This document shows positions 21,821 to 32,665 of a stretch of 64,000 bases of DNA, piece after piece. The stretch is from Symsagittifera roscoffensis (lineage: Eukaryota; Xenacoelomorpha; Acoela; Convolutidae): positions 89,935,845 through 89,999,844 of the forward strand of contig NC_087062.1 in the NCBI RefSeq assembly GCF_963678635.1, given 5' to 3'. Position 1 is the stretch's first letter; every line of letters begins with the position of its first letter. A program made the position numbers and the translations under genes. The notes beneath the pieces were generated by a model, which saw only the letters and a list, made by a program, of their open reading frames with translations, was not told the DNA's origin and did not search any database.

Positions 21821-23642
21821 CTAGTCCAAGGTGTTCAGCCTCCTCCTTAAATGCCCTTTTCTTCTTCCTAACCCGAGTTTGCCCAAATATGTCATCAGGG
21901 ATTTTGTCACGACTTCTTTCCCGTCCGATTTTTCTTTTAAGGAGTCCTCGCCACCACCAGTTTCATTCCTTCTCAATATCGTGACTTCCGGTTCCTCCTT
22001 ACCCTTTTCTCTGATCACGGGTTTATCGTCTGCCAGTTTCTCGAGTAATCTCATCAAGTCTTCATCTATCTGTGCATCTCCCGTTTCTACCTGATTGAGA
22101 TCATAGCTTTTTGCCTTGAGCGTCTCCCTCACGATTTTTGACCAGAGCATTATCTCTATCGGTATCTCCGGGTCGTCTTCAAGATTGTTCTCCCTGGAGG
22201 CTCCTTTGGTAGCTCGGGATAATCTTCTATCGGTTTGCCTGACTTGTCGAGCCATCTCGTGAGTGGAAGACTATCATACGTTTCCTTATCCATGAAGGAG
22301 AAGCCATCTTTGATATCTGGCCTATCCGCCTCCCTCTGTTCTTGTCTCTCGTAAAACTCCGTCTTCTTACTCAAGCTATCGGCATTTTGATGTTTGTCTC
22401 TTGTTCTATGTTCAATTATCATGTCGTATCCGTCGAGGCGAACTATCCACCTCCCAATGTAGCTCTGGTCCATTGAGTACGTCTTCAGCCAGCTGAGTGC
22501 CCTGTTGTCGACTCGCAGCTTGAATGGCTCACTTCCAGGTATGCTCTACATTTCTCGACAAAGGTAACCACCGCGAACATCTCTGCTTTCGGCGCCCCGT
22601 ACTTCATATTCGTATCACTCAAGACTTTACTCCCGTACGCTATCGGTCTCAAGACTGTCTTCCCGTTCCATTCCTGTTCTTGATGGAGAATGCCAGAAAT
22701 CGCTACTACCGACGCATCCGTGTCCGGCATGTACATCCCTTTTCCTTTTTCTATTGGCATCCTTAGCACCGGTGCCTCGCACAATTCTTTCTTTATTCTC
22801 TGAAATGACTCTTCCGCCGCGTTGTTCCACGTGAACTTCTTGCCTTTGTGCCTCATTAGTTGTTGCATCGGGTATACCTTGTCCGCGTAGCCCTTGATCA
22901 ACTCCCTGTAATAGTTCGCGAAACCCAGGAAGCTCATCAATTGATGTTCCGTCTTTGGCGATTTCCAAGTCAGAACCGCTTCCACGGCATCTGGGTCTGG
23001 TCTGATGCCATGCCTGTCCACCATCCTCCCTAAGTATTTGATTGAGTCCTTGAGTATCTCGTACTTTGACGGTTTGCACTTTAGTCCTGACCTTTTCATT
23101 CATGCAAACACCTTGTCTAGTCGCTCGATGTGGTCTTCCATTGTAGGCGTCGCTATCACCACGTCGTCCACGTAGCTTATTACCAAATTGCCGTATTTCT
23201 TTGTTACACCTATCAATGCGTGTGCCATCAATCGTTGAAATGTGGCCGTGGCATTGCATAGACCAAATGGCATCTGTTTCCATTGAAACAGCCCTAGCTC
23301 GCAGGCGAACCCTGTTTTGTCCCTGTCCTGCTTCCTCAGTGGGACTTGCAAAAATGCCGAACCTAAATCAAGAGTACTAAAAAACTTTGCATTACTTAAC
23401 TTCGAGAGACTCTCATCAATCCTAAGTATGGGATAGACATCCTTCATCGTGACGGAGTTCAGATACCGAAAGTCGCAACAAAACCTCAATTGGTCGCCTT
23501 TCTTTTTGGCCATCACTACTTGACACGCCCACGGTGATTTGGATGGTTCTATCATATCATATTCTAGTAATGTCTCTATTTCATTCCTATATGCATCCGA
23601 TTTGTGTGGGGCCATGCGCCTCACCCCCTCCCTGCGCGGCAC
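21821..23642 (-). pseudogene. Reverse transcriptase-RNase H of Pol, element 2
   Basis: In coding order: RT fingers and palm (23642-23100) with FSTLDLGSAFLQVPL (motif A), LGLFQWKQMPFGL (motif B) and VISYVDDVVIA (catalytic YVDD); connection and RNase H (23099-22485) with DTDASVVAISG and KAEMFAVVTF, then NADSLSKK (22473-22156); then an acidic insert (22255-21821). RT and RNase H sit in one frame broken by a stop near 23097, with further frame changes after 22485. Compared with element 1 the protein is closely similar, so this is the same Ty3/gypsy-type lineage. Not translatable as a whole. Confidence 0.85.
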
Positions 23643-23853
23643 CGCAGACTCTTCAAGGTCTATTTCATGTTAGACGAAATTACAGCATCCAATGTCTGCC
23701 TTATTTCTCGAAACAACGTCCGCGTTCCGCTCTAGTACGTCCTTGATGGCCTCGAGCTGTTCATCCGTTACCTTACCCCTTTAAGTGTTCTGTTTCAGAT
23801 AAAACTGGTTTATCCGTTTCCATTTCCTTTGGTGTTGGTCTTTCTGGGAAATT

Positions 23854-25176
23854 CTAGCAGCTCGAGAGTCCATCATCTGTATCTGACTTAAGTGACTTTA
23901 CAAGACCTGATGAATCTTTTATTTTCTTTAATCGTCTCAAGATACAAATCTTGTCCCTATGATTGGGACATTCAAGTACTTCATTTTTTTTTGCATTTTC
24001 AGTCATTTCATATCGAGTTTTCACAGGTAAATTATATCCCAGCTTCCTCTCCTTCTGGATTGTTATTGGTATGTCAAGAGTATTCAAAAAGACACTGACG
24101 CAGAGGCCGCTCTTGGTTATCGAGAAGGATATTCCTAAAACAGCAGCACTTTGACTGTTTGGATTTGGGACTATGCACACTTGCTTGTTGTCACTTAATT
24201 CATTATATATTTTCATCCGTAGGCCTACAATTGCCGCTTCGTTCGCTGTCAGCCTTGCCCTCCTACTCAAGAATACCGGCGCTTTATTCTCATTTGCCAT
24301 TATCAGATTTACCGGTTTAATTACGTACTTCCTGTCCGGGTTCCGAATCCTGAACATGGCATTGCTTAGATCAATCGTTACGTCGAAATTCCTGATGAAG
24401 TCTCTGCCTAAAATGAACTGGTCAGACTCGTCTAGGTTCTCCACGACGAGAAAGCTCGTCCACAGGTTGCGTTCCCCCAGGTTGAGGGCTATTATTGGTG
24501 TCCTGCCTATTACCCGCAGCGCCCCTTTGCTTGCAGCTGACAGCCGTATTCTTGAGTTTATCAAGTCATCTTTGTCGAAGCCCATTCGCTCCCAAGTCTC
24601 GATCGGTATAACACTCAAGACTGCTCCCGTATCAAGTAACCCTCGTAACTGAGTCTTCTTGCCACTTATGTCGAGCACGTGTGCTGATAAGTCTGCCTCC
24701 GTTCCGATGTGCATAGTATCCTCTTCTAACATTGCGCAGTGTCCAATCGATCTCACTTTCAATTCTTCCTTGCCCACGTAGATCTGTCCGGCTAGGTCCT
24801 CATCACATGTTATCATGGTCTTCGTGTATATGTTTATCCCATCTATATTTAACATCACCTCATGCGGACCATAAGCTTCTGTGTATCTATTCTCCACACG
24901 GACTGACTTGCTGCCACCTCTTGTGAGTTGCGCCCTCAAGTCTCTAGAAGTCGTCTGTGGACTAATTGTACTCAAGTAATCTGCGTACACATCAATGTGC
25001 ATCATTGTCTGGTCGCTGGGTTCACTCAAGTTCCTCGTTACTTCGTGGCCGCCCACAGTGATTATCGACATTATCCTGGCTCCAATTTTTGTTATGCCGA
25101 ATGGCTTACCCGTTACCATCATTTTCAGAGTGTTGCAATTTCCACTCTTTTTCGCTCCCACTACGGCTTCCGGCAC
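23854..25176 (-). pseudogene. Aspartic protease region of Pol, element 2
   Basis: A 440-codon open piece holding the retropepsin domain: LRGLLDTGAVLSVIP with the catalytic DTG, and QFILGRDFIRNFDVTIDL as the second conserved strand. It is flanked by a 180-residue conserved N-terminal region (GITKIGARIMSIITVGGHEV) of unknown role and a C-terminal region ahead of RT. It connects upstream to 25507-25106 through a frameshift near 25150, and downstream to RT through stops between 23854 and 23642. Confidence 0.8.
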
Positions 25177-27301
25177 TGGCGCTGACCAACTTAACGGCTC
25201 GTCTAACTTCTGAATTTTTGACTTCTTGTTTCAATCGTTGCTCTATCTCCTTCGTCGCTAGGTCCTGTTTCACCTTGTTAATAGCCTCCGCAGCTGCTCT
25301 CTCAAATTTTATCTCTGGATACTTCCTGGTTATGGCCTCCATTGCACCATTGACCTGCGTTACAGCTTTCACCGTCTTCGTCGGTAATTCCGCATTTCGT
25401 GCCTCTGAGTTTCTTGTTTCAAACTCCACTTGCCTGTTACTCGTGTTCTGCACCGCCGCTAACGCTAACTTGTGTTTCGGATGACTTTGATTTTTTACTG
25501 CTTCCAAAATAATGGACAGTACATCCTAAAGTGGCCCTCTTGATTGCAGAAGAAGCATCTCGCACCTATCTTAATGATTAGGCCGCTGTAGAACTCATGT
25601 TCTTCCATCTTGCTCATGTCTTCCTCATCCGAAGCATACCCCAGACTCTTCATGCCTTGTTTATACGTCGTGCAGTCCGCCATATGATGATCCGCTGATC
25701 CACAACTTGCGCATGACCTGCGTTTGTCCATATCATCTCTAGGCTTATACCATGACGACCTCTGTGGTTGACTCCCCCCTTGCATGTTCCTGTTGTCCGA
25801 GTTTGAGTATTTCTTGGGTTTCATCAGCATGTACTCTCTTGACTTCTGTGTCATTTCTTCTGGAGTCGGGGCACTATATTTCCACGGTGTATAATACGTT
25901 GCCAACATTGTTCTCAAGTCGTCATTTTTCAACCAATCGAGGAACTTCGAGGCGATGCTAAAGTTTCTTCTGTTTGTTGACTCTTCAGGATCACTCCTTC
26001 GTCTCAAGCTCTCAAGGTCATCCAGGATCCGATCAATTGATTCATCGTCCCTTTGCCTTCTTTTTCGAATCTCATCATCGCTTGGTGACCCTTCATGCCT
26101 GACCCGAATCGATTCAACAATATCTCGAACATCTTGTCCGCTGTGTCGCGTTCCTCTTCCTTCTTTGCAACTACGCATTTCAACGCCGTGCCTTCTAAGT
26201 TGCTGAGTATCGCTGTGCAGGCTTGTCTCTCGTCATTCAAGTTGTCCTGTTCCAAATGTAGTCTCATGACTTCTACCTAAGTATCGATGCATCCGTCTGT
26301 GTCATCCTTAAATTCTTTTGGCTTATTGAAGGTTTTCCTGGATTTGCCACTTCCTCTCTCACTCGAATCAGTGTTTCTGGTAGCGAACGCTTCTAAGGTT
26401 CTATTCATCATTTCCCAGGTGCTAGCCCACGTCATGGCATCAAGTCCCGCATTTTTGCTTTTTGTGGAATTCCCCGAGCCATTTGTCGTAGTTGAGGTCC
26501 CACTCTTAATAATTGTTTTGCCCCCCCCCCTGGACCGATGCTCAGCGCGCCTCGGGGTAACGGTAATGGTGTTGGCTCACGCTTGTTCTGTTGTGGTTCC
26601 ACGAAATCAACCCTGTTACCTTGCGTTTGATCCGTTACCGGCCTGTCTTGTGATGTAGAGTTTCTCAGGATTGCATCCAGTTTGGCCTGTATGGCACATG
26701 AACTCTCAGCCTGGTCCCTACTCATTGTGTCCATTCTCGTTTCCAGACTCCCTAACTGGCTGTTCACAGCGTCATACCGTTGCTTAATTACCTGCATGTC
26801 TTTGTTGATATTTTCCTCGCGTTCTTTGTCAGTGGCCTCTACCTTTTCGGTCATTTGCTGAAGCTTATCCTCCGTCGCCTTCGCCAGATTGAAGTAGCTG
26901 TCTAGGTACTCGTGCTTGTTGTACCTCAATTCTTTCTTTATTACTTCTCGATCTTCCTCGCTGCACTTTAGTCTTTTGTCGATCTGATCTAACTTCGCCA
27001 TTAAATCGCCCAACTCAAGAGAAGTTGTTGTTTCATGGTCAGCTGCTGCCTCATGACTAGCTGTTGCCCCATGTTTGGCCTGATCGTCATCTCGGTTGGC
27101 CTCTGTTATTCTCGTGGAAACTGTCCCAATATTTTTGCCTTTCTCGGCCTTTTGTTCTTCTTCCACGATGTCTCTCGATTTCATCCCGACCATCATTGCT
27201 ATCTTTTCTGTAAATGACGTTCTTTTCGATTGAGACTCGTCCTTTATTCTCGTTGGTGAGAATTCCAACGACTTTTGCTTCTGTTCTTCTGCGTTTGGCA
27301 T
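25177..27301 (-). pseudogene. Gag region of element 2
   Basis: The N-terminal part (27301-26432) is a polar, heptad-rich coiled-coil region. After a disrupted stretch the Gag core follows with AILSNLEGTALKCVVAKK and MFEILLNRFGSG (26267-26004). It shifts frame into RRQRDDESIDRILDDLESL and two CCHC knuckles, CASCGSADHHMADC and CFFCNQEGHFRMYC (26178-25495). These zinc knuckles bind packaged RNA in Gag proteins. At least two frameshifts and one stop break the frame. The layout is the same as in element 1. Confidence 0.8.
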
Positions 27302-27830
27302 CGGTGTCGACTCCGTTGTCTTCTTCTCTACTTCATCAACACTCTGATCTGGTGTCTCAAGATCAATTTCTATAGCAGATTCCGTTTGTCCCCTTCAGCG
27401 CTTCCTCTGGTCTTGTTCTCTTTTGCACTTCTTCTGTTGACCATGCTCACTGAAAAGTTCTCCCCTGTTACTTTTTGGTCCGACGGCATCAGTTTTCGTT
27501 GCGACGAGTTATGTTTTGTCTTCGATTCTAGAGCCCCTTTTTTCTGCTATTGGTACCCTACTACGCCTCATGTTTTTTGTTTACAATTTTTTCTATCTAC
27601 AATACTAATTTCTATCTACACAAACTTCTATTCTACGGATAAAATTTCTAAAAATATTCCTATTTCTCTTAAGTAAAATAAATTTCCAATTCGTGATCTT
27701 AATAAATTGGATTTTTCGCATTTTTAATCAGCCGGACCGGTCCTTTTGCTTTTAATTGAGCGTTGAGCACTGTCCCATGACCTTCTAGTACCGTCACACA
27801 ACTTTCTTGTTTCGTCTAAAGACTTCCTGG

Positions 27831-29007
27831 TAATGTCCCTAGACATATATGTACTGTCCCAAGACTTCTCTGGTGCTGTCCCAATACTCTTAGGTACTGT
27901 CCCAAGACTTTCTGGTGCTGTCCCAAGACTACTGTCCCAAGACTACTGTCCCAAGACAACTGTCCCAAGACTGCCTGTCCCAAGACCGCCTGTCCCAAGA
28001 CTGCCTGTCCCAAGACTGCCTGTCCCAAGACTCCCTGTCCCAAGACTGCCTGTCCCAAGACTGCCTGTCCCAAGACTGCCTGTCCCAAGACTGCCTGTCC
28101 CAAGACTGCCTGTCCCAAGACTGCCTGTCCCAAGACTGCCTGTCCCAAGACTGCCTGTCCCAAGACTGCCTGTCCCAAGACTGCCTGTCCCAAGACTACT
28201 GTCCCAAGACCGCTGTCCCAAGACTGCCTGTCCCAAGAGTGCCTGTCCCAAGACTGCCTGTCCCAAGACTGCCTGTCCCAAGACTGTGTGTCCCAAGACT
28301 GCCTGTCCCAAGACTGCCTGTCCCAAGACTGCCTGTCCCAAGACTGCCTGTCCCAAGACTGCCTGTCCCAATAATGCCTGTCCCAAGACTGCCTGTCCCA
28401 ATACTGCCTGTCCCAATAATGCCTTTTCCGAAGACTGCCTGTCCCAAGACTGCCTGTCCCATGACTGCCTGTCCCAAGACTGCTTGTCCCAAGACTGCCT
28501 GTCCCAAGACTGCCTGTCCCAAGACTACTGTCCCAAGACCGCTGTCCCAAGACTGCCTGTCCCAAGAGTGCCTGTCCCAAGACTGCCTGTCCCAAGACCG
28601 CTGTCCCAAGACTGCCTGTCCCAAGAGTGCCTGTCCCAAGACTGCCTGTCCCAAGACTGCCTGTCCCAAGACTGCCTGTCCCAAGACTGCCTGTCCCAAG
28701 ACTACTGTCCCAAGACCGCTGTCCCAAGACTGCCTGTCCCAAGAGTGCCTGTCCCAAGACTGCCTGTCCCAAGACTGCCTGTCCCAAGACTGTGTGTCCC
28801 AAGACTGCCTGTCCCAAGACTGCCTGTCCCAAGACTGCCTGTCCCAAGACTGCCTGTCCCAAGACTGCCTGTCCCAATAATGCCTGTCCCAAGACTGCCT
28901 GTCCCAATACTGCCTGTCCCAATAATGCCTTTTCCGAAGACTGCCTGTCCCAAGACTGCCTGTCCCATGACTGCCTGTCCCAAGACTGCTTGTCCCAAGA
29001 CTGCCTT
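27831..29007. repeat. 15-bp minisatellite in the leader of element 2
   Basis: The unit is TGTCCCAAGACTGCC, about 75 copies in tandem, with variants TGTCCCAATAATGCC, TGTCCCAAGAGTGCC and shorter 12-14-bp forms. A block of about 0.5 kb inside the array is itself duplicated (the rare TTTTCCGAAGACTGCC variant occurs at both ~28420 and ~28926). Degenerate units begin left of it, from about 27770. The unit lacks stop codons in all frames, which creates long but meaningless open frames on both strands. It lies in the long 5' leader of element 2; element 1 has no such array. Confidence 0.95.
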
Positions 29008-30430
29008 GAACCACTGTACCTTGTACCATCACTTGAGCTCTAGTAGAAATTTTCCCAAAAAACCCAATCTTACTGGCCAAAAGTTAGAAATACCAACCCC
29101 CTTGTAATTATTTCTCTTTTAGTATTTTGATGCAAGTCGAAGCCGAACTTGTTCGAGGTGTCTTGTGATCACCTGTTTGTCCAAAATCGATTAAAACTTT
29201 TTTTACCAAAAGCGTCAAAATTTGAACAGAGAAAAAAATATATTGATAAAAACAGAGAAATAAACCCACTTAAATTTAAATGTGACTTTTGTCAACCCTT
29301 TATCTGAACAAGAACAAAAAAAATGTCTGGTACCTGATTGCCACGCGTTTTCCTCCCCCCTGCTAGCGATCTTATGGGGTATCACAAAAACAGTCTATGT
29401 CCGTACCCCCCTCCCGATCCGACCAGGGTGCCTACCTTAATTCGACGTTAAATTTGGATATCCCCTTCTTTTAATCAACGCGTGTACGAATCCAATGTAA
29501 CTAAATCGACACTGCCGATCAATTAGTTACTCTAATATGTCCCCCCTTCTTACACTTTATAACCACCAACCTCTAACCTAACCAGCCCCCCTTCTAACCT
29601 CCCCCCTCTTTAGCCCCCCTCTTAAGCCGAAAAATACCTTAAGCGCCGGGTGCTAAACCTCTTGAGAGAAAACCGTAGAACCTGTTTCCAGGCCTGCTTG
29701 AGTAAAAACGTTCCTCAAAACAGTGGGGCTCAGCTAATCCAATTTTACACTTATCTCCTATAATGTAATATGGATTTTAACGATACCCGTTTGGCCAATT
29801 TGAGAACACCCTTGTCCTCTCGTGTTGCTCTGATCCCGTGCTGGATGTTTCCCTGACTTGTCCTGCACCTGATCACCAGCACCACTTTCCCACTTGGCTG
29901 GTCACCTGTTCAAGTCAAGTCTCCTAGTGGTCCAGCTAAGTCCCTGTGAACCACTTTCCCATCGACTGGACACCTGTTCCAGTCACGTCTCCTAATGGTC
30001 CAGCTAGGTTGCAAGCTATCTGAAAACCCTTCACAACGCCCCACATTCGAGCGCCTTTTCAGATTGCTGAAATGATCGAAACAATCGGTCTTGTAAAAAA
30101 CAGTATGGGTATACTATTTAATTGATTTAAAGGTTTGATCCAACTAATTTGGTGTCAAAGTCACTGCCATTTTTTGTTTTATAGTTTTTGTTCCTTTTTC
30201 TATTCTTTTTCGGTTTTTGTTTCGCTTTTTGTCTTTTGCTCGTTTTTTCGTCCCCCTAGTTATCCCCCTTGCTCGGTTTGGTAAGCCTCGTTCGGAGAGC
30301 GTACCAGGAATTTTTCTCGAGTGTTCTTAACAAGCTATCGCGGTACAACCTGAAGGTTTACACGTTCCCGCTGAACCGTACCACCGGTACTCTAGAATGG
30401 GCATGTATTCGAGTCATGATGTGGTATAAA
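29008..30430 (-). other. 5' leader of element 2, non-coding
   Basis: Sequence between the primer binding site and the minisatellite. C-rich runs on the plus strand (29560-29630) and a duplicated CCCA(C/T)(T/C)(T/G)G(C/A)(T/C)GG(T/A)CACCTGTTC word near 29890 and 29950 are visible. No gene. A long leader is shared by both giant elements, but the sequences are dissimilar outside the primer site. Confidence 0.6.
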
Positions 30431-30445
30431 CACCCAGGAGCGCCA
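30431..30445 (-). promoter_or_regulatory. Primer binding site of element 2 (tRNA-Asn-like)
   Basis: The coding strand has TGGCGCTCCTGGGTG starting 12 bases inside the 5' LTR, beginning with the TGG expected opposite a tRNA CCA end. Element 1 has the identical 15-mer at the same distance. See the element 1 site for the tRNA comparison. Confidence 0.65.
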
Positions 30446-30457
30446 TAAAAAACGCTA

Positions 30458-31114
30458 TGTAACATTCGCCTACTTCGGTCTCAAATGAGGTTCAAGAAAA
30501 ATAGGCCCTATAACCATTGGCTCAAGAGTCAGGAACACTATCTCTTGTGCTTTTCTACTTCGAACGGTCGGAGCCAATTCGATTCGCTTGCGACATGAGA
30601 CTAAAAACCCGTTACAGCTTAAAGGCCACTACCAAAATATCCTCCCACTCTAGAATGTAAGAACGTCCCCATACTTAGGTCTCAAAATACCCAAAATACA
30701 CGAACGCCGTTAAAAACAGGGTCGGAACAATCCGTACAGTTACTTTTTATTAGACAGTGGAACTTTGATCCATTTCAGATGGATCAACCTAAAACTCTCC
30801 TTACCTCGACATAGCAATCATAAAACACACTCAAGAAAACTAAATTGGGTACTCACATACCAGCACACTCACACTCAAGAATTGGAGGAACTAAATTAAT
30901 CAGCAACTCTACCATTAAAGGGAATTAAGTTTTAACTCAGGAAGTTTGTAATTAACGAATTCCAGCAAAGGAAATGAGTTTTGACTTGAGAAATAAGTTT
31001 TGGGATTGGACCATTGGGATAGCCCAGCCGTCCACCTTTCCACTGAGGGTTCACTCTGGTTCAACTCGAATAAGTGTACTCTTCTTCTGTAATCACTCCT
31101 CCTATTTCAGGATA
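30458..31114 (-). repeat. 5' LTR of element 2, truncated at its outer end
   Basis: 657 bp matching 8750-9656 from its inner edge outward, up to the bases GATA at 31111-31114, where similarity stops abruptly and CR1-like LINE sequence begins. Roughly 245 bp of the LTR are absent. The missing part is not found after the LINE, so deletion or rearrangement, not simple insertion, is implied. Confidence 0.85.
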
Positions 31115-31623
31115 TTAAATAGTTTCAGATACTTGAAATGTTTACCAGGGTAGCAATGGTTGCCCCGCGATAAAATTTGTTACCCGAGAAAGACAAATTC
31201 AACATCATCGCTCTGCTCATTGGCGGAAACGACGCCTTCAACGGAAAAGACCCCTCCAGTATACCTGCAGGCGACATTGCTGAAGAACTGTCGAAGCTAG
31301 CCGAGGAGCTGTGTGAACGAGCCAAAAAAGTTTTCGTCATCGGAATCCCTCATCGTAGTGAGAACCGAGCTCGATCTGCAAAAATAAACGAATTCCTAAG
31401 AAAGATAAAAGAAACTTGGAAGTTTAGAGGAGTGAGTGAAAAAATCCACAGCTCATATCATTTGAAAACTGACGAAGTGCACCTCAGTGAAGAAGGTCTG
31501 AAGGGCATTAAAAGTATTCTCAAGAATAAAATCTTATACGATAAACATTCGAACATCTGCAATACAGAAGGACATCTGGTATATTACGAGTGTCGTTTCA
31601 AGAACTGTCAGTGCCCCTATTAA
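31115..31623 (+). pseudogene. SGNH-esterase module of the CR1-like LINE
   Basis: The frame 31177-31623 reads NIIALLIGGNDAF (block III, Gly-Gly-Asn-Asp), KKVFVIGIPHRS (strand after) and KTDEVHLSEEGLK (block V, D-x-x-H with D and H both present), ending in a Cys-rich ECRFKNCQCPY tail. Esterase domains of this fold occur in ORF1 proteins of CR1-type LINEs. Block I should lie upstream, but 31115-31176 is degenerate, with a stop in the reading frame. No start codon is clear. The catalytic Ser-Asp-His set cannot be completed from what remains. Confidence 0.7.
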
Positions 31624-31639
31624 CGTAAGTAGAAATAGT

Positions 31640-31767
31640 GAACCGCAGGCCTCCCCTTTTCGGGAACCACCAGGTTTGTCTATTTCTTCTTTTTCCCCTG
31701 AGTGAGCCACAGGCCTCCCCTTTTCGGGAACCACCAGGCTTAACTGTTTTTCTATCCATAGTATAAG
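31640..31767. repeat. 64-bp tandem duplication between LINE frames
   Basis: Two imperfect copies of about 64 bp. Each contains CAGGCCTCCCCTTTTCGGGA followed by ACCACCAGG (starts near 31646 and 31710) and a pyrimidine-rich stretch. It lies between the esterase module and ORF1. A short hairpin CCC-TTTTC-GGG is possible in each copy. Confidence 0.85.
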
Positions 31768-31772
31768 CAAAA

Positions 31773-32653
31773 ATGGGCGAAAACTGCAAAACATGTAAAG
31801 GAGGCTTTGCCGGCAACGAGAAAACATACACTTGTGTCGCATGCAACCCTCAAATGCATTTGGAACCAACTTGTGTTGGGTTGTCTCTAGTGGCCATAAA
31901 TGGAATAAAAGAACTAGGGCCGAATGTCATGTTGCTTTGTAATACTTGTGTGCAAAATAATGAACGAGACAACTTTATAAGATGCAAAACCCTGGCCAAC
32001 ATAGACGAGAAGCTCTCAAACCTTGATGTAACTGAAAGCCTTAAAAGCATGGAAAGAAGACTTACCGATTTAGTAGATCAAAAAATTGGAAATGCAATGA
32101 AAACGACATGCGATAAAGTGGAAAAAGATTATAGTGCCGTTGTAGCTGCTGAAACCACCACCCGGATAAATCAAGCTCAAACCACTCAACATGCTGCCAG
32201 ATCTAACTCTGATCACAACATAAATCAAAGTTTTAGGATACAAGGGGTCTAAGAGGACCCTGAGAAAACAAAAGGAGAAAACCTTGTCCCAACAAATGAC
32301 GAAGTAAACGAAATACTAGACATAATTGGAGTGAAGCCGAAAATAATAGAACTAAAACGACTAATCGAATGAAGCCAAGAACACTGCTGGTAATTGTACC
32401 TAGCGAACATGAAGCATGACTAGTACTAGCAAAAAGCCGAGAAAAGCGAGAACAATTGGTCGAAAAAGAGGTCTACCTGCTACCAGCATTGACCAAAGAG
32501 AGTGCAATTAAAGAGAACGAAATCCTTAAGAAACGAAGACAACTACTAGATGAAGGCGTTCCTCGCGAAAAGCTGAAAATAAGGAATCTAGAATTGTTCA
32601 ATGATGGTGTGAAAGTAACTATTGACACTGAAGTTCAGGAACCCCAGCATTGA
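31773..32653 (+). pseudogene. ORF1 of the CR1-like LINE: PHD finger, coiled coil, C-terminal domain
   Basis: Starts at ATG 31773. Residues 5-65 give a C4HC3 PHD-type pattern (CKTC, CVAC, H-x4-C, CNTC), followed by a helical region rich in charged residues (ERRLTDLVDQKIG). The first frame ends at 32250. The C-terminal region continues in another frame up to 32653 (KEVYLLPALTKESAIKENEI ... NLELFNDGVKV). PHD fingers are known in ORF1 of some CR1-group LINEs, where they may contact chromatin. At least one frameshift and one stop interrupt it. Confidence 0.7.
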
Positions 32654-32665
32654 CTAGGATTCCTC

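Larger units (their letters stand above)
8750..31114 (-). mobile_element. Giant LTR retroelement 2 (Ty3/gypsy-type), ~22.4 kb, decaying
   Basis: On the minus strand this element has a 5' LTR (30458-31114, cut short), a tRNA-Asn-like primer site (30431-30445), a leader holding a 15-bp minisatellite, Gag-Pol with a C-terminal macro-like domain (27301-19212), then four more genes A, B, D and E (18635-10090), a purine-rich tract and a 3' LTR (8750-9656). Most LTR retroelements are 5-10 kb, so this is exceptionally long. Coding regions carry many stops and frameshifts, and integrase has lost its catalytic glutamate region. The two LTRs differ at scattered positions, so it is older than element 1. 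The right LTR lacks roughly 245 bp at its outer end and no target duplication can be read. Confidence 0.9.

Noticed and set aside
27816-29107. Long open frames (up to 424 codons) on both strands over the 15-bp repeat
   Set aside because: The unit is a multiple of three and has no stop in any frame, so overlapping frames on both strands are automatic; the translations are pure repeats such as VLGQA or CPKTA.
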